Below are positions 26,828-35,646 of a DNA stretch of 42,907 nt, piece after piece. The notes beneath the pieces were generated by a model. The model worked only from the letters and a program-made list of their open reading frames with translations. It was not told the origin of the DNA and searched no databases. The position numbers were made by a program, and so were the translations under genes. Position 1 is the first letter of the stretch. Each line of letters starts with the position of its first letter. The stretch is from Myxococcales bacterium (GTDB lineage Bacteria > Myxococcota_A > Polyangia > Polyangiales > Houyiibacteriaceae), in assembly GCA_029862185.1 (NCBI GenBank), contig JAOTXX010000031.1, positions 1-42,907 of the forward strand, read 5' to 3'.

Positions 26828-26936
26828 GACGGGGCGCGGAGGATTACGGGTGGGGGTGGGCGGGCGGTGTAACTAAACCAAACCAGCTCCCACGTTCAGC
26901 AACCCCACCCCACCCCACCACATCCCGCGCCCCGTC
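26828..26936 (-). repeat. Dispersed C-rich / G-quadruplex element, copy 2
   Basis: 109 bp bounded by perfect 12-bp inverted arms, GACGGGGCGCGG (26828-26839) and CCGCGCCCCGTC (26925-26936). On the plus strand 26848-26864 has four G-runs separated by single bases (a strong quadruplex pattern). The 26-nt core (26838-26863, read on the minus strand) is identical to that at 42815-42840. On the minus strand it lies about 97 nt after the stop of the 48-aa gene, similar to the 92 nt after the CoA-transferase-like gene in copy 3. Confidence 0.7.
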
Positions 26937-26946
26937 GTAGTTGGAC

Positions 26947-26970
26947 GTCAGCGCCAGCGTCAGTGTCTGT
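26947..26970. repeat. Hexamer array (4 units)
   Basis: GTCAGC-GCCAGC-GTCAGT-GTCTGT: RCTGRC units on the minus strand. The TGA stop of the 48-aa gene (26960-26962) lies inside a unit. Confidence 0.55.
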
Positions 26971-27106
26971 TGGGGAGCTGGCGGCCGAAGTGGAGCACGA
27001 GCAGCCCGATCGCGACGAACGCCGGCTGCATCCATGATTGGTACCCGATGAATGCGAGCAGCAATCCTAGGCTGAGGCGTCGGAGCCGGTCTTTGGATTC
27101 GGCCAT
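26960..27106 (-). CDS. Small hydrophobic (membrane) protein of 48 aa
   Basis: Starts ATG at 27106 and ends TGA inside a hexamer array. The peptide begins MAESKDRLRRLSLGLLLAFI, giving a basic start and then one or two short membrane stretches (LSLGLLLAFIGYQSWMQ and FVAIGLLVLHFG), and ends RQLPNRH. The positive-inside pattern and the absence of shadowing by another gene support a real gene, but I do not recognise a family. It sits between two hexamer arrays in opposite orientation. Confidence 0.5.
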   Translation of the reverse strand: MAESKDRLRRLSLGLLLAFIGYQSWMQPAFVAIGLLVLHFGRQLPNRH

Positions 27107-27154
27107 GGGCTCAAAACGATCCCATGCCTGGGGCCTTCGATCGACCTTCCTGGG

Positions 27155-27196
27155 ACTGACGTTGTCACCGACACTGGCGCTGAAGCTGCCACTGGC
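27155..27196. repeat. Hexamer array (7 units), inverted relative to the one at 26947
   Basis: ACTGAC-GTTGTC-ACCGAC-ACTGGC-GCTGAA-GCTGCC-ACTGGC on the plus strand. Together with the array at 26947-26970 it forms inverted flanks around the 48-aa gene. Confidence 0.55.
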
Positions 27197-27268
27197 CCCC
27201 TAGCCCCGCGGCGACGGAGTCGCTTTGCGGGGTGGCGCTTCCCCTCCCCCCAGCGCTACGATCGGCCG

Positions 27269-30196
27269 GTGAGCTCCACCACCGGTAGACTCGCCGAGTA
27301 TCGGCGACGGCTTCGGGTCGCCGCCGCTACGGTGTTGGCGCTCCGGGTCGCTGCGGCGGCTTCGGCCGTCGGCCTGGCCTCGTTCGTCCTGGTTGCCTGG
27401 GTGCTGGGGCCGATGACGCCGCTGGTCTGGCTCTGCGTTGGCTGGGGGGTGGTGTTTGGGATGACGACCGCCGCGGTGGCCTGGTCGATTCAGCCGCTTC
27501 GCGGGCTTCGCGGGCACGGGGCGCTCGGGCTGGTGGCGGCCGAGCAGCCTTCCCTTCTGTCGCCGCTTCAAAGCGCCTACGAGCTTCAGACGGAAAACGC
27601 GTTCTCGCGGGAGCTCGTCGTTGCGCAGCGGGTTCGCTTGCTGCGCTCGCTCGATGATTCGCCGGCGCGCAAGTTCATTCCTTGGCGATGGCTCCTCCAA
27701 CCCGCTCTGGCGGCGACCCTGGTGCTGGCCGCGGTTGCCTGGTGGTCCTTGGACTTCGATCGCGCCGCAGCTGGCCGTTACGCGCTGCTCCACGCAGACA
27801 CCAGCGAGGTCGACGGCCCGCAGACGGGCCACGTGGTCGCGCGGACCGATGCGGAGCTCCTCTTTCCCGAGTACATGGACCGCGGCAATGAACGTGTCGA
27901 AGACGCCGACCGCCTGACCGTGCCCCGCGGGACGTCGGTCGAGTACACGATCACGCCGATCGGGGATGCCGCGCGCGTGGTGCTCGAGCTTCCCGGGCGC
28001 CACGTCCAGGCGGACCGCGTGGGCGGTCAGTTCGTGACGTCGTTCGTCGCCGATACCGACGGGCCCCTCGAAATCTACGTCGAATCCACGAGCGGCGAAC
28101 GCCGCGTCGACTATCGCGCTCGGTCGATTCGGGTGCAGCTCGATGAAGCGCCGCAGGTCACCATGGTGGCTCCGCGGGAAGACCTCGTTGTCGAAGCTCG
28201 AGAGCCGATCGAATTGCAGCACCGAGCCACCGACGACTACGGCGTGCAGGAGCTCACCCTCATCATCAAGCTTCCGAACGGCGAGCATCTTCGAAGGGCC
28301 ATCCTGACGCCGTCCGACCAAATGCAGACAGAGCTGTTCGGCGAGTCCGTTCTGCGCCTCGACGAGTTCGCCCTCGCCCCGGCCGACGCGGTGACGGTCT
28401 GGCTGGAAGCGAAGGACGGCAATCGCGTCGATGGACCGGGCGTTGGGCGCTCCGCGGTGCGCACGCTCACCCTCGCATCGGACATCACCCGCCGGCGCGA
28501 TCGCATCGTCGAGCTCGAGCAGCTGTTGGACGCATTGCTTGTGACCTTGGCGACTCGCCTCGAGCAGCCCGTCCCCGACAGGTTTCGCGAGGCCCTGGAG
28601 CGCCGCGCGGCGATGTTCGTTCCCTACGACCGCGTCAAAGAGCTGCTCGCGGACGTGGGCGACCACCGAGGCCCGAGGACTATCCCGCTGCTCCTGGACA
28701 TGAGAAAGCGGCTCGAACGGGCGCACCAACGGGAAGCCGCGTCGTATCGAAGTCGCGAGCAAACCAAAGCGCGCAAGCAGCAGGACAAATCGGTCGTGGC
28801 CGAGCTGGAAAAGGACACGCTCATCGTGGCCGATCTCATCAGCGAGGCGCGCTTGAACGACGCCGCCGAGATCGCTCGAGAGATGCAGCAGCTGCGCCGC
28901 GAGATCGCCTCGCTCATCGGCGAGCTACGGCGAGGGCAAACCCCAGAGCTACAGCGAGCACTGATGGCAGCCCTGGATCGCGCGGACCGCCGCCTCGACG
29001 CGCTGCGCGAACAGCTTCGGCAGGCCATGCGATACGTGCCCGGAGAGTTCGTCAACCAGCAGTCCCAGCAGGCAAGCAAGTCGACCGACGCCCTTCAGTC
29101 CCTGCGTGAAGCGCTCGCCAGCGGTGACCTCGATGCGGCGGAAGCCGCGCTGACCAAGCTCGATCAAACGATCGACGCGATGACGCAGGCTCTTGCTCAG
29201 AGTGAGGATTCGCTGGTCGAAGCGCGCTTTGGCCCGCGCGAGCGTGCACTGATGAAGGCCATGGATACGATTCGCGACCTCGAAGTCGAGCAGCAGCGAC
29301 TCGCCGACAAGGCACGCCGTGTCGGCGAGAAAGCGATCGATCGGGCGGCCGGCGACGAGGAGTCGCTCGCAGGCGAGCTCCGCGGCCAGCTCGAGGAAAT
29401 CGCCAAGGAAGTGTCGGAGCTGCTCGGTGGTGTCGATGACGAGGCGCTGGGTCCGTACGAGTCGGGTCTCAAGGGACGGGCGGCCGAGCGCTTGAACGAT
29501 TTCGAGAAGGCACTCGAGGGAGGCGACCTCGGCGAGGCTCTCTCGATGGCCAATCAGCTCGCACGGGCGGCAAGCGCGCTCGCGAAAGACCTCGAGCTCT
29601 CGGCCATGATGTTTCGTGGCAAGAACGGTCAGACCTCCGAAGCGGCGTCGAAAGCACGCGAGGCGTCCGCGCGCTCGCAGGACTTGCGCGACGCGGCGCG
29701 CGGGGCAGTCCCCGATGTCGGCGGCGCGCTGACCGACCAGGAACGCGAACAGCTCCAAAAACAAGCGGAGCGTCAAAGTGCGACTCAGGAAGCCACCCGT
29801 CAGCTTGCGCGACGACTGCGCGAAGAGGTCGGGGGGGTGCCGGTGTCCGAAGACGCGGCGGAGCAGCTCGAAGCCATCCAGCGGCCGATGCAACGGGCCG
29901 CGCAGTCCTTGGAGCAAGCGAATCCGCTCGAGGCAAACAAGCAGCAGGAGGCCGCGGCCGATCAGCTCCGGCGGCTGCGGCAGCACCTCGAATCCCAAAG
30001 CAAGAACACGGTCGGCGGCGGTGGGAAAGAGCAAACCCAGGGCGGGCGAGCCACCGAACGGGTCGAAATCCCTGCGGTCCGATCCAAGGCCGACGAGCTC
30101 GCCTGGCGACGCCGTGTGCTCGACGCCATGAACGGTGCGCCTCCGGACGGCTATCGGCAGGCCGTCGACGACTACTACGAAAGGCTCCTTCGATGA
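27269..30196 (+). CDS. Large DUF4175-like membrane protein
   Basis: 975 aa from a GTG at 27269. Three N-terminal membrane helices (about 17-42, 45-72 and 141-161) are followed by an extracytoplasmic region with beta-rich segments (EVDGPQTGHVV, RTLTLASDITRRRDRIVELEQ in part) and a very long coiled-coil/helical C-terminus (about 420-975) rich in Glu, Arg, Ala and Gln (REMQQLRREIASLIGELRRG, ADQLRRLRQHLESQSKN). This layout is that of the DUF4175 family, which has no defined role. TACGAT ends 6 nt before the GTG and may be a -10. Its stop overlaps the peptidase gene (ATGA), so it heads the five-gene cluster. Confidence 0.7.
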   Translation: MSSTTGRLAEYRRRLRVAAATVLALRVAAAASAVGLASFVLVAWVLGPMTPLVWLCVGWGVVFGMTTAAVAWSIQPLRGLRGHGALGLVAAEQPSLLSPLQSAYELQTENAFSRELVVAQRVRLLRSLDDSPARKFIPWRWLLQPALAATLVLAAVAWWSLDFDRAAAGRYALLHADTSEVDGPQTGHVVARTDAELLFPEYMDRGNERVEDADRLTVPRGTSVEYTITPIGDAARVVLELPGRHVQADRVGGQFVTSFVADTDGPLEIYVESTSGERRVDYRARSIRVQLDEAPQVTMVAPREDLVVEAREPIELQHRATDDYGVQELTLIIKLPNGEHLRRAILTPSDQMQTELFGESVLRLDEFALAPADAVTVWLEAKDGNRVDGPGVGRSAVRTLTLASDITRRRDRIVELEQLLDALLVTLATRLEQPVPDRFREALERRAAMFVPYDRVKELLADVGDHRGPRTIPLLLDMRKRLERAHQREAASYRSREQTKARKQQDKSVVAELEKDTLIVADLISEARLNDAAEIAREMQQLRREIASLIGELRRGQTPELQRALMAALDRADRRLDALREQLRQAMRYVPGEFVNQQSQQASKSTDALQSLREALASGDLDAAEAALTKLDQTIDAMTQALAQSEDSLVEARFGPRERALMKAMDTIRDLEVEQQRLADKARRVGEKAIDRAAGDEESLAGELRGQLEEIAKEVSELLGGVDDEALGPYESGLKGRAAERLNDFEKALEGGDLGEALSMANQLARAASALAKDLELSAMMFRGKNGQTSEAASKAREASARSQDLRDAARGAVPDVGGALTDQEREQLQKQAERQSATQEATRQLARRLREEVGGVPVSEDAAEQLEAIQRPMQRAAQSLEQANPLEANKQQEAAADQLRRLRQHLESQSKNTVGGGGKEQTQGGRATERVEIPAVRSKADELAWRRRVLDAMNGAPPDGYRQAVDDYYERLLR

Positions 30197-31746
30197 AGCG
30201 CGTCGCGTTATTCACGGCCTGCGTCTTGCTCGCATCCGTATCGAGGCCGGTGCCCGCCGAGAAAGTGAAGCGCTCTGACATTTTGGAGCTGCTCGAAGCG
30301 TCGCTGACCGCAGGCGAAGGTGTTCCTGCGCAGGTTCTGCTTCGCCAGTACCTCGTCGACTCCCCGCGCAGCTCCCGCGTCACCGAGCTCGAAGTGCTCA
30401 CCGAGTTTTACACCGGCAACTACGAGGCCGCGGCCCAGCGTATCGCCGAGCTTCGAGCGAATCCGGGCTACGCGGCGAACTTGGGCAGCCTCGCTGACGT
30501 AATCATCGACACCTACGAGACGACCAAGAACTTCGAGACCTTTCGACTCGACAACATCGAGGTGCGGTATGCGCCCGGAAACGACGAAATTCTCGTGCCA
30601 TACGCGGTGGACGCGCTGAAGGCTGTCGGCGAGGCGCTCGAAGCGGAGCTCGGCGTGAAGATGGTCAGCCCAATCCGTCTCGAGATCTATCCGGACGCAG
30701 ATTCCTTGTCGCGCGTTTCGACACTTCCGGTCGAGGCCATCCGCAACACCGGAACGATCGCCTTGTGCAAGTGGGGCCGACTGATGATCGCGTCGCCGGC
30801 CGCCTTGATGCACGGCTACCCCTGGCTCGACACGATTTCGCACGAATACGTTCATCTGCTACTCACCAAGGCTTCGCTCGACCAGGCGCCCGTCTGGCTG
30901 CAAGAAGGGCTCGCGAAGTTTCTAGAGACCCGCTGGCGACGGGATGAGCCTGACCTGCGGCACGATCCCGCGTCCGCGCAGTTGCTCTACGAGGCGACGG
31001 TGGCCGACGAGCTGCTCGGCTTCGATCAGCTGCATCCGTCGATCGCTCTTCTCCCATCTCAAAAGGCAGCCTCGCTCGCTTTCGCACAGGTCTCTTCGTT
31101 CATGGAGACCTACTACGAGGAGTACGGGCGGGAGGGAGTGCAGCAAGCGCTCTATTTGATCGGCGAGGGCGAGGACGCCAAAAGAGCCTTGGCCCACGTT
31201 GCCGGCGTTTCCTGGAAGAACCTCGAAACGCGTTGGAAGAAGGCGCTTTCAAAGCTGCCCAAACCGCTGCCTGCGAGGTTGCTGCCCCGTCGACTCAGCG
31301 GTGAGGCGACTGAGCAAGACGAGCTCGCCAGCGTCGAGCTCGACCGTGCGCGCAACTACCTTCGCCTCGGGGACCTTCTGTGGACGCGCTCCCGGCCCGC
31401 AGCCGCATCCGTCGAGTACGCCAAAGCGCACAAGGCCGCACCGGCCGATCCCGTCGTCGCATCACGTTATGCCCGTTCAGCCATCGCCGGCGGTCGCCCT
31501 AAAGATGCCATCGCGCCCCTGATGCTCACCCTCGACAGATACCCGACGCATGCGCCCGCGCTGTCCAGCCTCGCGACCGCGGCGTATCGGCTTTCGATGC
31601 GCAAGCGGGCAAAGGAAGCTGCGACGGCGGCGATCGCCCACAACCCATTCGATCCACAGCCCCATTGCATTTTGTCAAAGCTCGGCGTTCCCCATGCCGA
31701 TCACGAAGCAACGCTTTGTTCCCGGCTCGGCGGGATCCGCGAGTGA
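30193..31746 (+). CDS. Secreted zinc metallopeptidase of the MA (gluzincin) clan with TPR-like tail
   Basis: 517 aa. A signal peptide (MKRVALFTACVLLASVSRPVPA) sends it to the envelope. The zinc motif HEYVH starts at residue 217, and LQEGLAKFLE about 16 residues later gives the third ligand Glu, the gluzincin (peptidase MA-like) pattern. The N-terminal part (25-110) and C-terminal part (about 375-510, RNYLRLGDLLW, VVASRYARSAIAGGRPKDAI) are TPR-like. Substrate unknown; location beside DUF4175, MoxR and BatA genes suggests an envelope quality-control role. Start overlaps the preceding stop by four bases. Confidence 0.8.
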   Translation: MKRVALFTACVLLASVSRPVPAEKVKRSDILELLEASLTAGEGVPAQVLLRQYLVDSPRSSRVTELEVLTEFYTGNYEAAAQRIAELRANPGYAANLGSLADVIIDTYETTKNFETFRLDNIEVRYAPGNDEILVPYAVDALKAVGEALEAELGVKMVSPIRLEIYPDADSLSRVSTLPVEAIRNTGTIALCKWGRLMIASPAALMHGYPWLDTISHEYVHLLLTKASLDQAPVWLQEGLAKFLETRWRRDEPDLRHDPASAQLLYEATVADELLGFDQLHPSIALLPSQKAASLAFAQVSSFMETYYEEYGREGVQQALYLIGEGEDAKRALAHVAGVSWKNLETRWKKALSKLPKPLPARLLPRRLSGEATEQDELASVELDRARNYLRLGDLLWTRSRPAAASVEYAKAHKAAPADPVVASRYARSAIAGGRPKDAIAPLMLTLDRYPTHAPALSSLATAAYRLSMRKRAKEAATAAIAHNPFDPQPHCILSKLGVPHADHEATLCSRLGGIRE

Positions 31747-31783
31747 TGTGGCACTTGTTGCCGTCAGGCGCTAGAAGGTCCCG

Positions 31784-32815
31784 GTGACCGAACCCGTACG
31801 CAGCACTCCACCCCCCGCGCCCAGTGGCGCCGCCTCCGACGTGCTGCGCGTGCAACAGCTCGCAAGCGCGCGCGATGAAATCGTCTCGAGGCTCAAGCAG
31901 CGCATCGTTGGGCAGGAAGACGTGATCGAGCTGCTCCTCATCGCGCTGTTCGCACGCGGTCACGGTCTGTTCGTCGGCGTGCCCGGGCTCGCGAAGACCC
32001 TGCTGATCACCACGCTCGCCGATGCTCTCTCGCTCCATTCGAACCGCATCCAATTCACGCCGGACCTGATGCCGAGCGATGTGACCGGGACCGATGTCCT
32101 CGAAGAGGACGCGACGACCGGCAAGCGTCACTTCCGGTTCATTGCGGGTCCGGTCTTCACCAACATCCTGCTCGCCGATGAGATCAATCGCGCGCCACCC
32201 AAGACGCAGGCTGCGCTCCTTCAATCGATGGCTGAAGGGCAGGTCACCGCGAGTGGCAACACCTACGCGCTGGAGCAGCCTTACTTGGTTTTTGCGACCC
32301 AGAATCCAATCGAGCAGGAGGGCACCTATCCCTTGCCCGAAGCGCAACTCGACCGCTTTCTTTTTCAGATCGACGTTCGGTACCCTAGCCCGAACGAAGA
32401 GGTCGACATCGTGAAGCGGACGACGGCGCCGATGCCGACGTCGATCACGCCCGTGCTCTCGGCCGCAGACATCGTGGGCTTTCAGAACCTGGTTCCGCGC
32501 GTTCCAGCCGCCGATCACGTGGTCCAGCACGCCGTGGACCTGGTGAGGGCCTCGAGGCCCGATGAGGGCAAAGCCTCGGACCTCGTGCGAAAGAACGTCG
32601 CATTTGGTGCCGGCCCTCGAGCCAGTCAGGGGCTGATCCTCGGTGCCAAGGCACGCGCTGTCCTGCACGGTCGCTATGCGGCCGAGGTCGACGACGTGCG
32701 CGCGCTGGTCGACCCGATTTTGAAGCATCGGCTCGTCATGAATTTCCGAGCGGAAGCCGAAGGTGTGACGCCGGCCGACGTCATCGAAGGCATCACCCAA
32801 AGCATCGTGCCGTGA
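31784..32815 (+). CDS. MoxR-family AAA+ ATPase
   Basis: 343 aa from a GTG at 31784. Walker A is GVPGLAKT, Walker B LLADEINRAPPKTQAALLQSMAEGQV in part, sensor 1 ATQNPIEQEGTYPLPEAQLDRF. MoxR proteins are chaperone-like ATPases that work with VWA-domain partners in maturation of complexes. Here the next gene is DUF58 and then BatA-like VWA, the typical partner order. The N-terminus (about 1-20) is Pro/Ser-rich and probably disordered. A 4-base overlap (GTGA) links it to the DUF58 gene. Confidence 0.95.
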   Translation: MTEPVRSTPPPAPSGAASDVLRVQQLASARDEIVSRLKQRIVGQEDVIELLLIALFARGHGLFVGVPGLAKTLLITTLADALSLHSNRIQFTPDLMPSDVTGTDVLEEDATTGKRHFRFIAGPVFTNILLADEINRAPPKTQAALLQSMAEGQVTASGNTYALEQPYLVFATQNPIEQEGTYPLPEAQLDRFLFQIDVRYPSPNEEVDIVKRTTAPMPTSITPVLSAADIVGFQNLVPRVPAADHVVQHAVDLVRASRPDEGKASDLVRKNVAFGAGPRASQGLILGAKARAVLHGRYAAEVDDVRALVDPILKHRLVMNFRAEAEGVTPADVIEGITQSIVP

Positions 32816-33687
32816 CCCACGTGCTCGAACCCGAGCTCGCGGTACGTTTGGCCGGGCTCACCTTTCGTGCGAAGCGCACCGTCGACGGTCTGCTCGCCGG
32901 CATGCACCGAAGCCCTCACCGCGGCGCAAGCGCGATCTTCAAAGAGCACCGTGCATATCGGCCCGGGGATGATCCGCGGTGGATCGACTGGCGCGCTTAT
33001 GCCCGCTCCGACCGGTACACGATCAAGCACTTCGAGCACGAGACCCAGCTCCGCGGGACCCTGGCGCTCGACATCTCTCCGTCGATGCACTGGGGAAGCG
33101 ACGATGTCAGCAAGATCGATCATGCCGCCACTCTCCTCGCGGCCATCGCCTACCTCCTGACCCGCCAAGGCGACGCGGTCTCGCTCGTGACCTTCGATGA
33201 GAAGATTCGCGATCGATTGCCCGCGCGCTCCGGCCCTGCGCACCTCGACTACCTGATGCGCACGCTCGCCGAGCCGACGCCACCGAGCGGGCAGACGGCC
33301 CTTCATGCCTCGCTCGACAAGCTGATCGAGCATGCCGGTCGCATGGGGCTTGTCGTCATCGCAAGCGATTTGCTCGACCTCGACAACGAAGCCCTCGACC
33401 CCATCGCTCGAATCGAGGCGCGGGGCCACCAAACCATCGTGCTTCACGTCCTTGATCCGGCCGAGCTCGAGCTTCCGTACGAGCAGCCGATGCACTTTGA
33501 AGGCCTCGAAGGCGAGTTGCCTGTGGAAGTCGATCCGAAGGGTCTTCGGAGACAGTACCGAGAGGCGATCGATGCCTTCGTCGAGTCCTGTCAGCGACGC
33601 GTGGTCGCGGCCGGCGCACGGTATCTCCTAGCGAGGACCGACACTCCGCCGGAGCACACGCTGCTCCAGCTCTTACGGGATGGCTGA
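32812..33687 (+). CDS. DUF58 (VWA-like) protein
   Basis: 291 aa from a GTG overlapping the MoxR stop. Residues 25-75 carry the DUF58 signature HRSPHRGASAIFKEHRAYRPGDD with RWIDWRAYARSD (in part). A VWA-like fold follows, with MIDAS-type LDISPSMHWGS and a later TALHASLDKL. No membrane segment is visible, so it is cytoplasmic. MoxR plus DUF58 proteins form a conserved pair, with the VWA domain binding Mg2+-dependent partners. It is 3 bp from the BatA-like gene. Confidence 0.93.
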   Translation: MTHVLEPELAVRLAGLTFRAKRTVDGLLAGMHRSPHRGASAIFKEHRAYRPGDDPRWIDWRAYARSDRYTIKHFEHETQLRGTLALDISPSMHWGSDDVSKIDHAATLLAAIAYLLTRQGDAVSLVTFDEKIRDRLPARSGPAHLDYLMRTLAEPTPPSGQTALHASLDKLIEHAGRMGLVVIASDLLDLDNEALDPIARIEARGHQTIVLHVLDPAELELPYEQPMHFEGLEGELPVEVDPKGLRRQYREAIDAFVESCQRRVVAAGARYLLARTDTPPEHTLLQLLRDG

Positions 33688-33690
33688 GTC

Positions 33691-35646
33691 ATGGGCTTTG
33701 GTCTGCCATGGGCGCTCGCCGGGCTCGTCGCCGTTTCGATTCCGATCCTCGCTCACTTGCTGAGGCGACAGAAGCTTCCGAGGCAAACGCTGCCGACCAT
33801 CGCGTTCCTTCATCGGATTCATGCCACGCGAGCCGCGCGGCTCCGCGTCGTGGACATGCTGCTATTGATCGCACGGGTCTTGCTCATCGCAGCACTGGTC
33901 CTCGTCGCGGCAGCTCCCTACCGCGTCGTCCAGTCGAACCTCCTGGACCGGCAGCATGCGCTTGCGATCGTGCTCGACGACTCCATGTCGATGGCGGCAA
34001 TTCACGAGGGGAAGACGCTCATCGAACGGGCGGCTGAGCTTTCGACCGAGCAGGTGAACAATCTCCCCGGAGGCTCCGAGGTTTCGGTCGTCTTGTCCGG
34101 AAAATCTCCCCGAGTCTGGGTCCGTCGGCGTTCGGACCTCGAGATGGTCGAAACGGTATTCAACGAGATCGATCGACGCTCTACGCGCGGCGATGCCATG
34201 TGTGATGCGGTGCAAACGGCGGTAGAGCTCCTGCTCGAAAGCGAGCTTCCGGATCGGCGTCTGCTGGTCTTCTCCGATTTTGCGGAAGGCACACGCGCCG
34301 AATCTTGTGAATGGCCGAGCCGCGGCATTCGAGTCGCCTTCGAAACGGTCTCCACGCCCGATCCCGACAACCGCCGCATCGCGTCAGTCGAAGTGATCGG
34401 AGCGCGCGACGCCCCGGGCGGAATGCGGCTCGACGTCCGTATTGCGGGTACGTCGACCCAATCGCAGCAAACCGTCCGCATGCGGCAGAAGGGGCAGGAG
34501 ACGCAAAAGGCCTCGGTTGAGCGCACAGCCGATGGCGCGGAGGCGTCCCTGTCAATCGGGCCAGGCTCGACGGACGCGGTCGTCGAGCTGCAGCTCGACC
34601 CCGACGACGTTCTTCCTGCGGACAACGTGCGCGGGGTCTTATTGGGGTCGGACACGGTGCATGTGCTGCTCGTCGACGGCGACCCTCACCCCGATCCGCG
34701 CAAGCGGGAGACCGCGTTTCTGAGTCATGCGCTCGGCGTCGCCCCGCGCATTGGCCGTTCCTTTGCGGTTGAAACCCTGGACGCCCAGGACCTTTCCGAA
34801 AGCGCCATCATCCGCTCCGACGTGGTCGTGATGGCGAATGCCACCCTCGACGAGAAGTGGCTTCCGCTCATCCGACGGTTCGTCGGCGGCGGCGGGAGCC
34901 TGTGGATTACCGCCGGCGATCGAGTCAACCCGAGGGCGTACGGGAGCGTCCTCCGCGAGCTGCTTCCGGGTCGCTACACCGCAACGCGCATGGAAGCGCG
35001 GCCCCTGTCTCTGAGGTCGAAGGCCCTTCCCGAGCTCGACCAAGCCAAGGTGCACGGCCGCACGCCGATCGCGGAGGTTTCTCTCAATGCCGTGGTGACC
35101 GCGCGCTTCAGCGATGGTGCCGCCGCGATGTTGGAGCACCGGTACCGAAACGGCCGTGTGGCCATGATGGCGACCACCATCGACGACGCGTGGACCGACT
35201 TGCCCTACCAGCCGGTATTCGTGCCGTTCGTGCTCGATACGCTGCTCCGTTTGGCCGGGCGCACCGAGCATTCCGTCGAACCGCATGGGTCCGTGTCGCT
35301 TCCAGGGTCGACCCAGAGCCAGCGCATCCAGGTCGTGACCCCGACGGGCCGGACCGTCGATCTCGGGGAAGCCGACCGCGTGGCGTTTCGGGACACCGGC
35401 GAAATCGGGGCCTATCGAGTGCTCGTGAACGGCGTCAACGGTGCCCGCTTTGCCTTCGTCGTCGATGCGCCGCCCGCCGAGAGCGACCTCGTCTCGAGGG
35501 GCGCGCCCGAGTTGGAGAGCCGTTTCGAAGCCGTCACGCTCGACGCTTCGAGCGGTGTCGAGCAACCGTTGGCACCCTGGCTGCTTCTGCTGGTCGTCGC
35601 CCTGCTCTTTAGCGAGCTTTGGCTGCGTCAGATTCGACGAAGGTGA
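33691..35646 (+). CDS. BatA-like VWA-domain membrane protein
   Basis: 651 aa. The N-terminal BatA domain has two membrane helices (about 5-24 and 57-82), then a VWA domain with MIDAS DDSMSM in IVLDDSMSMAA. A long central part (about 230-420) resembles a beta-rich segment and a glutamine amidotransferase-like fold (VHVLLVDGD, SDVVVMANATLDEKWLPLIRRFVGGGGSLWITAG in part). The C-terminus is a helix (about 630-648, WLLLLVVALLFSELWL). This is the envelope subunit in Bat/aerotolerance-type operons with MoxR and DUF58. Its end overlaps the convergent prmC gene by 19 bp. Confidence 0.88.
   Translation: MGFGLPWALAGLVAVSIPILAHLLRRQKLPRQTLPTIAFLHRIHATRAARLRVVDMLLLIARVLLIAALVLVAAAPYRVVQSNLLDRQHALAIVLDDSMSMAAIHEGKTLIERAAELSTEQVNNLPGGSEVSVVLSGKSPRVWVRRRSDLEMVETVFNEIDRRSTRGDAMCDAVQTAVELLLESELPDRRLLVFSDFAEGTRAESCEWPSRGIRVAFETVSTPDPDNRRIASVEVIGARDAPGGMRLDVRIAGTSTQSQQTVRMRQKGQETQKASVERTADGAEASLSIGPGSTDAVVELQLDPDDVLPADNVRGVLLGSDTVHVLLVDGDPHPDPRKRETAFLSHALGVAPRIGRSFAVETLDAQDLSESAIIRSDVVVMANATLDEKWLPLIRRFVGGGGSLWITAGDRVNPRAYGSVLRELLPGRYTATRMEARPLSLRSKALPELDQAKVHGRTPIAEVSLNAVVTARFSDGAAAMLEHRYRNGRVAMMATTIDDAWTDLPYQPVFVPFVLDTLLRLAGRTEHSVEPHGSVSLPGSTQSQRIQVVTPTGRTVDLGEADRVAFRDTGEIGAYRVLVNGVNGARFAFVVDAPPAESDLVSRGAPELESRFEAVTLDASSGVEQPLAPWLLLLVVALLFSELWLRQIRRR

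Noticed and set aside
27200-28762. 520-aa minus-strand frame
   Set aside because: Antisense of the DUF4175-like gene; Arg/Pro-rich without a domain.
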